The notes under the pieces are model-generated. The model saw nothing but the letters and a program-made list of their open reading frames with translations, was not told where the DNA came from and did not search any database. The position numbers were made by a program, and so were the translations under genes. From NCBI RefSeq assembly GCF_015207255.1, contig NZ_JADEXG010000043.1, positions 1 to 47,678 of the forward strand: a stretch of 47,678 bases of DNA, read 5' to 3'. The stretch comes from Vasconcelosia minhoensis LEGE 07310. GTDB taxonomy: Bacteria; Cyanobacteriota; Cyanobacteriia; Phormidesmidales; Phormidesmidaceae. Below, piece after piece: positions 1-6,987 of this stretch (position 1 is its first letter; every line of letters begins with the position of its first letter).

Positions 1-66
1 AGGGTGGTGATAGCGCTCGTATTCAAGTGCGCTAATGTCGGCTTCGCTGAACTCTAGTTGAATCAT
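1..66 (-). CDS. IS630-type transposase, N-terminal piece cut by the window edge
   Basis: Reading leftward from the ATG at 66, the 22 visible residues include FSEADISALEYERYHHP. This resembles the start of IS630/Tc1-type cyanobacterial transposases, which open with a helix-turn-helix region. The rest lies outside the window. The element appears to sit against the end of the restriction-like gene at 118-513, whose frame stops just before it, so it may have interrupted that gene. No terminal inverted repeat can be confirmed from this short piece. The family call rests only on N-terminal similarity. Confidence 0.55.
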   Translation of the reverse strand, partial: MIQLEFSEADISALEYERYHHP

Positions 67-117
67 GACCGCGGTGTCTTTTGGGTGGGCTAACTCAATT
101 TCACCATGACTATAGAA

Positions 118-513
118 TTAGTTCAAGCCCGAACCGGCTAGAGTATAAGCAAACTTGATAGCGCGTTTGACCTCAGCAAACGTCTTGAGCTTGATTTTCG
201 AAGCAAATATCCTTTCAAACCTTGGATTTGGCCAGAGATGCCAGAACTTTCCACTTCTCATGTGGAAGAAGGGTTTAGAAATGTCAGGATTGTGGGTAGG
301 AGAGCCAAAGTAGACCCAGTACTTCAGGAAGGTCTGAATCAGCGCGGGTGTTAGAAAAATTCGGTTTTCGCTGATAATCCCTTTCTGAATATGCTCAATG
401 ACCGATAGCAGCAGAATTGGCTTATGCGGAGCTACGCCATGCGCTCGGTCAACTCTGATCTTTTGAAACTTCTGGCCGTAATAGCATAGAAGCTCAGCCT
501 TTGCTAGTTCCAT
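118..513 (-). pseudogene. Sulfur-binding-type (phosphorothioate DNA) restriction protein, truncated after the N-terminal domain
   Basis: The 131 residues contain the block VAPHKPILLLSVIEH followed by PFFHMRSGKFWHLWPNP. This pattern is typical of the N-terminal domain of ScoMcrA-like or SBD-HNH restriction proteins that recognise phosphorothioated DNA. Family members continue to an HNH nuclease domain and are about twice this length. Here the frame stops at 118, right beside an IS630-like transposase start, and no HNH motif is visible. The likely history is interruption by the insertion sequence, with the nuclease half lost or left of the window. The start at 513 gives the expected N-terminus. 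It opens a run of defence and toxin genes. Confidence 0.55.
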
Positions 514-599
514 TGACTGCCGCGCCTTAACCTGAATCTTTCATCAGCCAGAATGCTAGCATCGGAAATCCACCTATAATCCTCAATCTTACTGAGCCA

Positions 600-815
600 A
601 CCAGCCGCATTCGGCCCCCCTAGCGAATAAACGCCGTCAGCCCCCTGGCCACCGCCGCCATGGACGTGCTGGAGAAAAAGCCGACAGCTCGGTCATACCG
701 GATGGCTCGCTCCAGGCAGGGGAGGTAGAAATCCTGGATGAGGTGAGCGCGATCGCTCCGATATTCCGCCCGCAGCGGCAGCTCTGCTAAACCCAACGCC
801 CTGACCCCCAGCTAG
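600..815 (-). repeat. Copy A of a repeated 5' fragment of a PLD-like gene
   Basis: On the minus strand this decodes to pieces such as RAHLIQDFYLPCLERA and YDRAVGFFSSTSMAAVA, the N-terminus of a phospholipase-D-fold protein usually joined to a helicase. The frame is broken and no full gene follows. The same sequence recurs near 1498, 2767, 3656 and 4969, always next to a toxin-antitoxin module. This copy abuts the end of the vapC gene at 812. Confidence 0.7.
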
Positions 816-1216
816 CTGTCTTGACTGATCCAATTGACTACCGTTATCCCATCAATGAAGTTGAAGTGCCTATCGAAAGTAGCCAGAGTCCAATGATTTT
901 CGATGGTTTGTGCCCCAATCCACAAATCATTCTCGGGGATTGGCTTCCCCTTGCGCTTCAAACTCAGCCGCATCTGCGAATAGTGCCGGGCCGTCTCTAG
1001 CCCCATCGGCACAACCTTACAGGTATCGATAAACTTCAGGTACTGAGACAGATTATGCAGGGTTCGACCTGAGTTCTCAGCCCCAAAGAGCAATTCCCCC
1101 ACTACTGGCAGGGGTAAAATCACCATCGATAGCGCTTTCACCCGTTCTGCAATCGCTTCATTGCCATTTAGAAACTGAATCGCGACTGAAGTGTCTAGCG
1201 CTACTTCACCAGGCAT
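812..1216 (-). CDS. vapC: VapC-type PIN-domain toxin ribonuclease
   Basis: A 134-residue PIN-domain protein. The conserved acidic residues of the metal-dependent RNase site are visible: Asp in ALDTSVAIQFL near the N-terminus, Glu in VVGELLFGA, Asp in ENDLWIGAQ and Asp in LATFDRHF. VapC toxins cleave tRNA or other RNA and are held inactive by the cognate antitoxin. The gene overlaps the upstream antitoxin by 11 bases, the usual arrangement for a co-translated pair. It looks intact. The family assignment is firm; the RNA target cannot be told from sequence. Confidence 0.85.
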   Translation of the reverse strand: MPGEVALDTSVAIQFLNGNEAIAERVKALSMVILPLPVVGELLFGAENSGRTLHNLSQYLKFIDTCKVVPMGLETARHYSQMRLSLKRKGKPIPENDLWIGAQTIENHWTLATFDRHFNFIDGITVVNWISQDS

Positions 1217-1427
1217 TCAGGTCAACCTGCTCAAACTCTTCAGCGACCATGGCCTGAATGTCTTCAGCCTCCTCGTCGCTCAAAATTCCTGAAAACTGAG
1301 CAAAGGGACTTTCCGCTCTAGATTCAGTGCGTCCTTGCTTTAGAGAGCGCAGAAAATCGAGCACCGTCCTCAAAGTTGCTTCCGGCACCTGCTCCAGCTC
1401 CTGCAAAATCAGCTCTTTTGTCGTCAT
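1206..1427 (-). CDS. vapB: VapB-type (DUF2281-like) antitoxin
   Basis: A 73-residue protein starting MTTKELILQELEQVPEATL, which matches the short helical N-terminus of DUF2281/VapB antitoxins. The acidic C-terminal tail ending in LNAW would bind and block the PIN toxin. It lies directly upstream of vapC and overlaps it. A near-identical copy without the toxin lies at 4700-4888, and the similarity continues upstream of both genes, so the region was duplicated. Autoregulation of the pair is usual for the family but was not traced here. Confidence 0.8.
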   Translation of the reverse strand: MTTKELILQELEQVPEATLRTVLDFLRSLKQGRTESRAESPFAQFSGILSDEEAEDIQAMVAEEFEQVDLNAW

Positions 1428-1497
1428 CGTTTAGTCCTCCCAGCTCTGCTTATACCCTTACGATAGCGCCTAACCCCCTTTACTTCATATTGAAGAG

Positions 1498-1612
1498 CCT
1501 GCTTTGGGCAGGGAATGTATAAGTCCTGAATTTAGAGGGTCGCGATCGCGCCGATATTCCGCCCGCAGCGGCAGCTCCGCTAAACCCAACGCTCTGACCC
1601 CTAGCTCGCTTG
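1498..1612 (-). repeat. Copy B of the repeated PLD-gene 5' fragment
   Basis: A shorter and more decayed copy that keeps the segment with CCGATATTCCGCCCGCAGCG and the following AACCCAACGCTCTGACC. It lies between the vapB promoter region and the HEPN/MNT pair. Its continuous similarity with 4945-5060 runs on into the vapB upstream sequence, which marks it as part of one duplicated block. Confidence 0.65.
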
Positions 1613-1707
1613 GTCTTCAAATTGGTGCAGAGTGCTCAGAACCGCTGGCAGCGGATTCGAGGCTTCAAACATCTCGGCAATGTGATGGAAGGCGTTCAGT
1701 TCAAAAA

Positions 1708-2130
1708 TCATGTCGGCTTGCTAAGGATTGAACTATTTTCGGGTTGGCTGTCAATTACTGATTTCACAGTATTTTCAAGCAGCTCAATGCGCTTAAGTAA
1801 GTCGTCACGATTCACCTTTAGGTCATCCGTTTCAATCAGGTCATAACGCATTTGTACAGCAAATGGATTAAGCTCCAGTAATTCCCAAAATTCAGTCACC
1901 TCACACTCATAGTTTTCCAACCTTTGCAATAAGACACCCAAATCATGGGTCTGAGGATACACATCTCCTAATGTCGCAAGCCATGCTTTCAGCGCTTTTT
2001 CTGCAGACTGCTGGGCATGAAATCCAAAAACCTCATCTGCAAAAACGCTAGCATCTATCATTCCTCTGAGCGCTCTCAGGTCGCGCTGAGCAACCAATAG
2101 TAGCATTCTAGCCTGCTTTAGGTCGCTCAT
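1708..2130 (-). CDS. HEPN-domain protein of a HEPN/MNT toxin-antitoxin pair
   Basis: A 140-residue helical protein with the HEPN signature FHAQQSAEKALKAWLATLG followed by THDLGVLL. The family motif is a helix carrying A-x-(S/A)-x-EKALKA, then an Arg/Lys or His in the next helix. HEPN partners of minimal nucleotidyltransferases act as RNase-like toxins, or as substrates that the MNT protein modifies. It overlaps the MNT gene by 23 bases and lies downstream of it on the same strand. The classic RX4-6H site is not evident, so RNase activity is uncertain. Confidence 0.8.
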   Translation of the reverse strand: MSDLKQARMLLLVAQRDLRALRGMIDASVFADEVFGFHAQQSAEKALKAWLATLGDVYPQTHDLGVLLQRLENYECEVTEFWELLELNPFAVQMRYDLIETDDLKVNRDDLLKRIELLENTVKSVIDSQPENSSILSKPT

Positions 2131-2473
2131 ATAGCAACTGCCCTTCCTTTAACGCCTTTGAAATCACATGATTCGGGCTTTTACTCCATTCTCTTACTTC
2201 CTCAGTGCTATATACCAGCACATCAGTAGGCACACCAAATTTTGCCAAAGTCCGCCAAACCCTTATAGCTTCTTGGCGTCGGCTGTGCTGAGGGCCAAAC
2301 CCCTCAGCTTTTATCACTAAAAAATCAACATCTGAATCTGAGCGAGCGCTACCTTTTGCCCGTGAACCAAACAAAATGATCTGTGTGGGATCTACAGCCT
2401 TTACCACGGACTGAACCATCTCATTCAGCAGCTCACTATCTACTATTGGAATCTCAAACCTTGAAGAACTCAT
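2108..2473 (-). CDS. MNT-type minimal nucleotidyltransferase (antitoxin partner)
   Basis: A 121-residue nucleotidyltransferase-fold protein. It shows the GSRAKG motif followed by the metal-binding D-x-D of SDSDVDFLV near residues 46-51. Such MNT proteins neutralise the adjacent HEPN toxin, in studied cases by adding AMP to it. The gene starts at an ATG at 2473 and overlaps the HEPN gene, so translation is probably coupled. It is intact and of normal length. Confidence 0.83.
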   Translation of the reverse strand: MSSSRFEIPIVDSELLNEMVQSVVKAVDPTQIILFGSRAKGSARSDSDVDFLVIKAEGFGPQHSRRQEAIRVWRTLAKFGVPTDVLVYSTEEVREWSKSPNHVISKALKEGQLLYERPKAG

Positions 2474-2493
2474 GTCAGTATTCTAATTCGAAC

Positions 2494-2980
2494 TCAGCGA
2501 ACTGCAACTACTTCAGTCCACTCAAACTCATCTACACTGTGCCCCACCAGCGCATAGACCTCACCGCTCAGCCGAATATTGTCCTGCTCGCAATCTCATC
2601 TCCACGCTGCCCGTCTGATTCTGCTAGAGCCTTTCAAAATGCGCCGCCTTCTGCGCTCAGCGCCAAAGCCAGACTCCGGCTCAGCGCTTCGCCGACGATC
2701 GCGTCTCGCCTGCTCAGGCCCTGCTCAATCGTGGTTACGTCCTCTGCTGACAGGCAGGGCGAGGCCACCAGCCGCATTCGACCGCCTGAGCGAATAAAGA
2801 CTTCCAGCCCCCGGACCACGGCGGCCATCGAAGTGCTAGCGAAAAAGCCCACGGCTCGGTCATACCGGGTGGCCCGATCCAGGCAGGGAAGGTAGAAATC
2901 CTGGATTGAGTGAGCGCGATCTCGCCGATATTTCGCCCGCAGCGGCAGCTCCGCTAAACCCAACGCTCTGACCTCACAGC
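2494..2980 (-). pseudogene. Longest copy (C) of the PLD-like gene: N-terminal piece plus a possible C-terminal remnant
   Basis: From about 2963 to 2634 the minus strand reads an N-terminal phospholipase-D-like segment with IQDFYLPCLDRATRYDRAV, VGFFASTSMAAVVRGLEVF and GGRMRLVASPCLS. It then loses the family pattern and stops. A second short frame ending at 2494 encodes RLSGEVYALVGHSVDEFEW and may be the far end of the same gene after an internal deletion; that link is inference. PLD-fold proteins of this kind are often fused to a DEAD/DEAH helicase in defence loci. This copy lies between the HEPN/MNT and ParE/ParD modules and is the best template for recognising the four shorter copies. Confidence 0.6.
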
Positions 2981-3056
2981 TCGCTCTTTTCTTTCAGTTA
3001 GACGGGTTCTATCAATCCTGTCTGTGATGACATTGGCCTACTCGACACTGATTTAC

Positions 3057-3350
3057 TCATTCTAAAAAGACTGACCGCAGGTCTCGGTATCCACTAAGAA
3101 CGCGAAGAATCGTAATAGCTTCATCTGTAACCTGGTAAAAAATAATATAGCCTTGTAACGGCATCCCTCTAAGCTCTGGCATAATCTCCGTATAGCTACG
3201 GCCTGTATGCGGAAACTGTGCTAATTGTTGGCACTTTCGATTGAAGCTCTGGATAAATCGATCGCCAGCATCAACGTTACGACTTAGAAAATAGTCGATG
3301 ATATCATCTAGATCTTGGCTTGCTGCACGAGCGATCGTGCAGCGTCTCAT
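3057..3350 (-). CDS. parE: ParE/RelE-family toxin
   Basis: A 97-residue protein with the ParE/RelE pattern: RAASQDLDDIIDYFLSRN near the N-terminus, then FPHTGRSY, LRGMPLQGYIIFYQV and ITILRVLSGYRDL at the end. ParE toxins inhibit DNA gyrase, while RelE relatives cleave mRNA on the ribosome. The partner antitoxin precedes it with a 4-base overlap. It is of normal length. The sequence does not settle which target applies. Confidence 0.85.
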   Translation of the reverse strand: MRRCTIARAASQDLDDIIDYFLSRNVDAGDRFIQSFNRKCQQLAQFPHTGRSYTEIMPELRGMPLQGYIIFYQVTDEAITILRVLSGYRDLRSVFLE

Positions 3351-3613
3351 CCTTCCGTATCCTGTGCTTTTATCACTCTTGCCCGCAGGCGTTCCGTCAC
3401 GGCTTCTAGATCAAGCACCTCCCCCGCTTGCGCTTGTGCTGCGCCGACCTCGACCTTTTGACGAGTTTCTGCTAGCCATTGCTCATATTCCTGTTCCCAT
3501 TCTTGCAGCAGCTTCAGAGCACGACTAACGACCTCATTAGGGTTAGCATAGCGACCGCGAGTAACCTGCGTCTGAATAAACTTAGCTTGCTCAGGTTTTA
3601 GCGTGATTTCCAT
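3347..3613 (-). CDS. parD: ParD-type ribbon-helix-helix antitoxin
   Basis: An 88-residue protein opening with MEITLKPEQAKFIQTQV and then GRYANPNEVVSRALKLLQE. This is the ribbon-helix-helix DNA-binding N-terminus of ParD/CopG antitoxins, with the strand, the conserved Y/F-x-N/S-P turn and helix 2. The charged C-terminal half would clasp the ParE toxin encoded next to it. It starts at the ATG at 3613 and should repress its own operon. Confidence 0.85.
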   Translation of the reverse strand: MEITLKPEQAKFIQTQVTRGRYANPNEVVSRALKLLQEWEQEYEQWLAETRQKVEVGAAQAQAGEVLDLEAVTERLRARVIKAQDTEG

Positions 3614-3655
3614 AATTCTGGACGGTAATGGTCTGATTCTATTTTAGATAGAATA

Positions 3656-3795
3656 GCAGTGGTTGAGAAGAAGCCTACGGCCCGGTCGTATTGGGTAGCC
3701 TGCTCCAGACAGGGGAGGTAGAAATCCTGGAGCAGGTGAGCGCGATCGCGCCGATGTTCCGCCCACAGCGGCAGCTCTGCTAAACTTATAGCTTA
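3656..3795 (-). repeat. Copy D of the repeated PLD-gene 5' fragment
   Basis: The minus strand again decodes to LLQDFYLPCLEQA followed by a Tyr-Asp-Arg-Ala run, matching copies A and C. It lies just upstream of parD and before the rightward gene at 3885. The frame is not extended into a complete gene. Confidence 0.65.
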
Positions 3796-3884
3796 CCCGA
3801 TAGCTGCTGCTTGCTTTGCAACGCTCTCTAAGCATAGGAACTTGCCATAATAGAAATGAGTCTAGCTGCGGAGCAGTACTAACA

Positions 3885-4283
3885 ATGGAAAATCTTCAGC
3901 AAGCGACTATTGATACTGTCAAGAAGCTTACTCCTGAGCAAATGCAGGCGCTATTACTCTTGATAGAGTCGTGGCAAAATCATAGAGCGCAGGCGGCGAT
4001 AGGGTCATCTGAGGCAGAAGCTATCGTCAACGGGTGGCTGCTTGATAACTTGCCCGATCGCTTCACAGCAGGTACGGCTCAACCGATTACGTCGCGTCAC
4101 ATTTGGTACGTGCCTATTGAGCTTACGTATCCCACTACAGGCAGCATAGGAAAAGTTGGCGAAGCGCTAGTCAGCGCATTCTCCGGCGTTCTGCTATCAG
4201 TATCACAGGTCGAAGATTTGCAACGGACTGCTGCTGAGCTGTATAACACCCGGCCGAATGAGCTCCAAGCCCCAGTTTTATAA
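3885..4283 (+). CDS. Hypothetical protein encoded with a C39-like peptidase
   Basis: A 132-residue protein that I do not recognise. The start at 3885 (MENLQQATIDTVKKLTPEQM) is preferred over the longer frame because its N-terminal helix is well formed and the upstream extension looks non-coding. A helical N-terminal half of about 60 residues is followed by a compact segment with RHIWYVPIELTYP and SIGKVGEALVSAFSGVLLS. No signal peptide or membrane segment is visible. It overlaps the downstream peptidase gene by 26 bases, so the two probably work together, perhaps as a partner or inhibitor, but that is only inferred from position. Confidence 0.55.
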   Translation: MENLQQATIDTVKKLTPEQMQALLLLIESWQNHRAQAAIGSSEAEAIVNGWLLDNLPDRFTAGTAQPITSRHIWYVPIELTYPTTGSIGKVGEALVSAFSGVLLSVSQVEDLQRTAAELYNTRPNELQAPVL

Positions 4284-4695
4284 GCAGGCCACGTCCTATT
4301 CCTGTGTGCCCGCCTGCTTGCGAATGGTGTTGGCTGGTTTGGGTCTCAGCTTAAGCGAGGCAGAGCTTAGAGACCGTTGCGACTGTACGGTTTTTGGTAC
4401 AGAAGCCCTGAAGGCTGTCGATGCAGTGCGGCAGCTTGGCTTTGAACGCTCTCAGAAAGTCAATTTATCGTTGAGCGAGCTGACGACTTTGGTCAGATCT
4501 GATGTCTACCCTATCGTCTACGTGAACTTAAAACCGATTGACAACATTCAATGTAGCCATGCGGTTGTGGTCGTCAGCATAGCGGATGAGAGCTGTGGCG
4601 TATATGATCCAATGCAAGGAGAAAGATGTTTGCCTCTAGCCCTATTTGAAGCAAGCTGGCGGTTAATGAATGGCTTGGCCATCGTAGTGCATTAG
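4258..4695 (+). CDS. C39-like papain-fold cysteine peptidase domain protein
   Basis: A 145-residue stand-alone domain resembling the C39 peptidase/bacteriocin-processing fold. The probable nucleophile Cys is at residue 16 in ATSYSCVPACLRMVL, with a His in CSHAVVVVSI and an Asp in VYDPMQGER. Canonical C39 domains cut double-glycine leader peptides and are fused to ABC exporters; none is present here. It is cytoplasmic by appearance and translationally overlapped with the gene before it. It may be a processing enzyme or part of a small effector pair. The fold assignment is fairly secure, the role is not. Confidence 0.65.
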   Translation: MSSKPQFYKQATSYSCVPACLRMVLAGLGLSLSEAELRDRCDCTVFGTEALKAVDAVRQLGFERSQKVNLSLSELTTLVRSDVYPIVYVNLKPIDNIQCSHAVVVVSIADESCGVYDPMQGERCLPLALFEASWRLMNGLAIVVH

Positions 4696-4699
4696 CGTT

Positions 4700-4888
4700 T
4701 CATGCTTCCATTGCCTGAATGCCCTCGGCCTCCTCGTCACTCAAAATTCCTGCAAACTGAGCAAAGGGACTTTCCGCGCTAGACTCCTTGTGTCCTCGCT
4801 TAAGCGATCGCAAAAAATCAAGCACCGCCTTTAAAGTAGCTTCGGGCATCTGCTCCAGCTCTTGCAAAATCAGCTCTTTTGTCGTCAT
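4700..4888 (-). CDS. Orphan duplicate of the VapB-type antitoxin, shortened
   Basis: A 62-residue near-copy of the antitoxin at 1206-1427. The first 57 residues differ at only about ten sites, then the protein ends at EGIQAMEA, so the acidic tail that should bind the toxin is missing. No PIN-domain gene follows; the convergent peptidase gene stops five bases away. The upstream DNA also matches that of vapB. It may be a remnant, or it may still bind the vapBC operator. Confidence 0.6.
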   Translation of the reverse strand: MTTKELILQELEQMPEATLKAVLDFLRSLKRGHKESSAESPFAQFAGILSDEEAEGIQAMEA

Positions 4889-4968
4889 CGCTCAGACCTT
4901 CCCAACTCAGCTTATACCCTTTTATACCCTTACAATAGCGCCCAAACTCCCTTTACGTCATATTGAAG

Positions 4969-5060
4969 AGCCTGTTCCAGGCAGGGAAGGTAGAAATCCT
5001 GGATGAGGTGAGCGCGATCGCGCCGATATTCCGCCCGCAGCGGCAGCTCCGCAAGAGCAA
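4969..5060 (-). repeat. Copy E of the repeated PLD-gene 5' fragment, in a gene-free stretch
   Basis: The segment GGTAGAAATCCTGGATGAGG through GCCGATATTCCGCCCGCAGC matches copies A, C and D almost exactly. It closes the island. The surrounding 4889-5260 stretch has no gene. Besides this copy it holds a C-rich/G-rich dispersed-repeat-like segment near 5067-5115 and a small palindrome GTAGCTAAAGCTAC near 5185, ahead of the next gene. Confidence 0.65.
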
Positions 5061-5260
5061 GCTCTACAGTCCCCTAATTCTGGGGGCAGCCGGACTCAAA
5101 GCCCCCAAAAACGCTGGGTCTTTCTTTCCTCAGTCCAAAACGTTAGCTTAAAAAATTGTCGGGAAGGGGGTTCTTTCCGGAATGTAGCTAAAGCTACGGT
5201 AATCCTCATTTTGAATGTATACATTATTCATGAAAGCCAATATTCCGTAGAGTCATACCT

Positions 5261-6010
5261 ATGGTTAAACGCACGCTCTTGGGGATGCTTACCCCCTCAT
5301 CAAACACGGTTCTAGAGCCGGTCACGAGCGCCATGGTTGCCGGGCTGCCCGATGTCTCAGCCCACTTTGGACGCTTTCGGGTGACTGAAATTTCGCTGCG
5401 GCAGCAGGCGCTGGAGCAGTTTGACCTGTCTCCGCTGCTCCAAGCAGCAGAGCTGCTAGCCGACGCCCAGGTGGATGTGATTGCCTGGAACGGCACCTCC
5501 TCTGGATGGTTGGGATTTGAGGCCGATATTCAGCTTTGTGAGGCAATTACTCAGGCGACGGGAATTCCGGCAACGACTTCAGTGCTGGCCCTGCTGGAGA
5601 TTTTTCGCGATCGCAATCTCTCCCAAATAGGTCTAGTGACTCCTTATCTCACTGCTGTTCAAGAACGGATTATCAATAATTTTGCCAACGCGGGTATCCG
5701 CTGCATTGCGGAGCAGCATCTCGGCCTATCGGTCAACTTTGACTTTTCTGAAGTGGGACCTGACCAGCTGGCTGAGATGGTTCATACGGTGGCAGCTAGC
5801 GAACCTGAAGCGATCATGACCTTCTGCACCAACTTACGCACGGCGCCGCTGGTCAATCAGCTGGAGCAGCAGACCCAAATACCGATTTTTGACACGATAT
5901 CGGTGGTCGTCTGGAAATCGCTCATGCTAGCCGGGGCCGATCCCTCTCGCGTTCAAGGCTGGGGCAGGCTGTTCTCGGAACCCCAGATGGCCGTTCAGCT
6001 AAGCGGGTGA
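5261..6010 (+). CDS. Asp/Glu racemase-superfamily protein (maleate isomerase / arylmalonate decarboxylase-like)
   Basis: A 249-residue cytoplasmic protein with the N-terminal pattern LGMLTPSSNTVLEPVT of the maleate isomerase branch of the Asp/Glu racemase superfamily. Most members use two cysteines. Here the first site reads AWNGTSSGWLGF with no Cys, while the second is kept as IMTFCTNLRTA. A single Cys is the arrangement of arylmalonate decarboxylase, so a decarboxylase-like or altered reaction is possible. It heads a catabolic-looking cluster and its end overlaps the end of the convergent deacetylase gene by 12 bases. The exact substrate cannot be read from sequence. Confidence 0.7.
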   Translation: MVKRTLLGMLTPSSNTVLEPVTSAMVAGLPDVSAHFGRFRVTEISLRQQALEQFDLSPLLQAAELLADAQVDVIAWNGTSSGWLGFEADIQLCEAITQATGIPATTSVLALLEIFRDRNLSQIGLVTPYLTAVQERIINNFANAGIRCIAEQHLGLSVNFDFSEVGPDQLAEMVHTVAASEPEAIMTFCTNLRTAPLVNQLEQQTQIPIFDTISVVVWKSLMLAGADPSRVQGWGRLFSEPQMAVQLSG

Positions 6011-6928
6011 AATGGGCTGAATGGGGATATCTCCCCGCTGCATCCGCTGCTGCCAGTGCCGGGCAATCTGATCGCGCCGAGCCACCCAAACCGGGTCATG
6101 CTGCTGAACGTGGTCAAGAAAATCTCTGAGCGCCGGTATTCGCCCCGGTCGGCCAATGATGCGGGGATGCAGACCTACCGTCATCATCCGAGGACAAGCC
6201 GCGCCCTCTTCCCAAAGCCAGTCGAAGCTGTTGATCAAGTAAGTCGAAAAGTCTGAGGCTAGGCGAAAGGTCTCCGCGCCTGTAAACCGCATATCGTTGG
6301 TGTCAAAGCTATAGGGTAAAACAATGTGAGACTGACCTAGAACTTCCACGGTGTAAGGCAATTCGTCGTTATAGGCATCGGAATCGTAAAGAAAATTTTG
6401 CGCTACTAAGATACTGCGGGTTCTGGGACTGCTCGGTGCGCGAGTATGCCAGCCCACTGGCCTCACCCCAGTCGTTTTTTCAATAATCTCTACCGTTCGT
6501 GTAATCGTTTGTCTTTCTTCCGCTTCTGTCATATTTGCCAGATGCTCCCACCGATAGCCATGACAGCCTACCTCATGCCCGCGCTGAATAATTTCAGTTC
6601 CAATCCAAGGAGACAGCTCAAGCACCCTGGCGCAAATGCTGACGGTGATTTTGAGGTTATACCACTCAAACAGGTCCAAGATGCGCCATAGTCCCACCCG
6701 GCTTTCGTACTCAAAATGAGACTCCATCGACAGGTCGGGAACGCCCTTAATCTCTTGAACAATCTCATAGACGCTCTCATTTCGCTCATCCGCCATGGAA
6801 ACTGACAGCTCGGCCCCAGCCTCAATATTCAGCACAAAGGAGACGGCTAGCCGCGCCTGGTCTGGCCAGTCTGGATCGGGGGGAGTCGAACCATAGCCAT
6901 AGAAGTCCCGATGATATTGCAACGCCAT
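5999..6928 (-). CDS. Polysaccharide-deacetylase-fold hydrolase, PuuE allantoinase-like
   Basis: The ATG at 6928 (MALQYHRDFYGYG) is chosen over the longer frame because GGAG lies just upstream and PuuE-type proteins begin this way. The 309-residue protein carries RLAVSFVLNIEAGAE near the N-terminus, then RGHEVGCHGYRWEH and GWHTRAPSSPRTR, and MMTVGLHPRIIGRPGR near the end. This is the layout of the NodB-fold PuuE allantoinase family, which opens ring amides without the metal centre of classical allantoinases. Its neighbours are amidases and a remnant carbamoylase, so a role in ureide or cyclic-amide breakdown is likely. True allantoin activity is not proven. Confidence 0.72.
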   Translation of the reverse strand: MALQYHRDFYGYGSTPPDPDWPDQARLAVSFVLNIEAGAELSVSMADERNESVYEIVQEIKGVPDLSMESHFEYESRVGLWRILDLFEWYNLKITVSICARVLELSPWIGTEIIQRGHEVGCHGYRWEHLANMTEAEERQTITRTVEIIEKTTGVRPVGWHTRAPSSPRTRSILVAQNFLYDSDAYNDELPYTVEVLGQSHIVLPYSFDTNDMRFTGAETFRLASDFSTYLINSFDWLWEEGAACPRMMTVGLHPRIIGRPGRIPALRDFLDHVQQHDPVWVARRDQIARHWQQRMQRGDIPIQPISPA

Positions 6929-6987
6929 AAATTCTCCAAGAATATGGACCGCGACCATCTTACCGTTTTGGCCTAGCCCTGATCGCA

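Noticed and set aside
1504-1846. Short rightward frames over the region between vapB and HEPN
   Set aside because: They overlap repeat copy B and run antisense to the HEPN gene, with no family pattern or ribosome-binding site.
2383-2895. 170-codon rightward frame
   Set aside because: It is antisense to the MNT gene and the PLD-like remnant; low-complexity Ser/Pro/Arg composition suggests chance.
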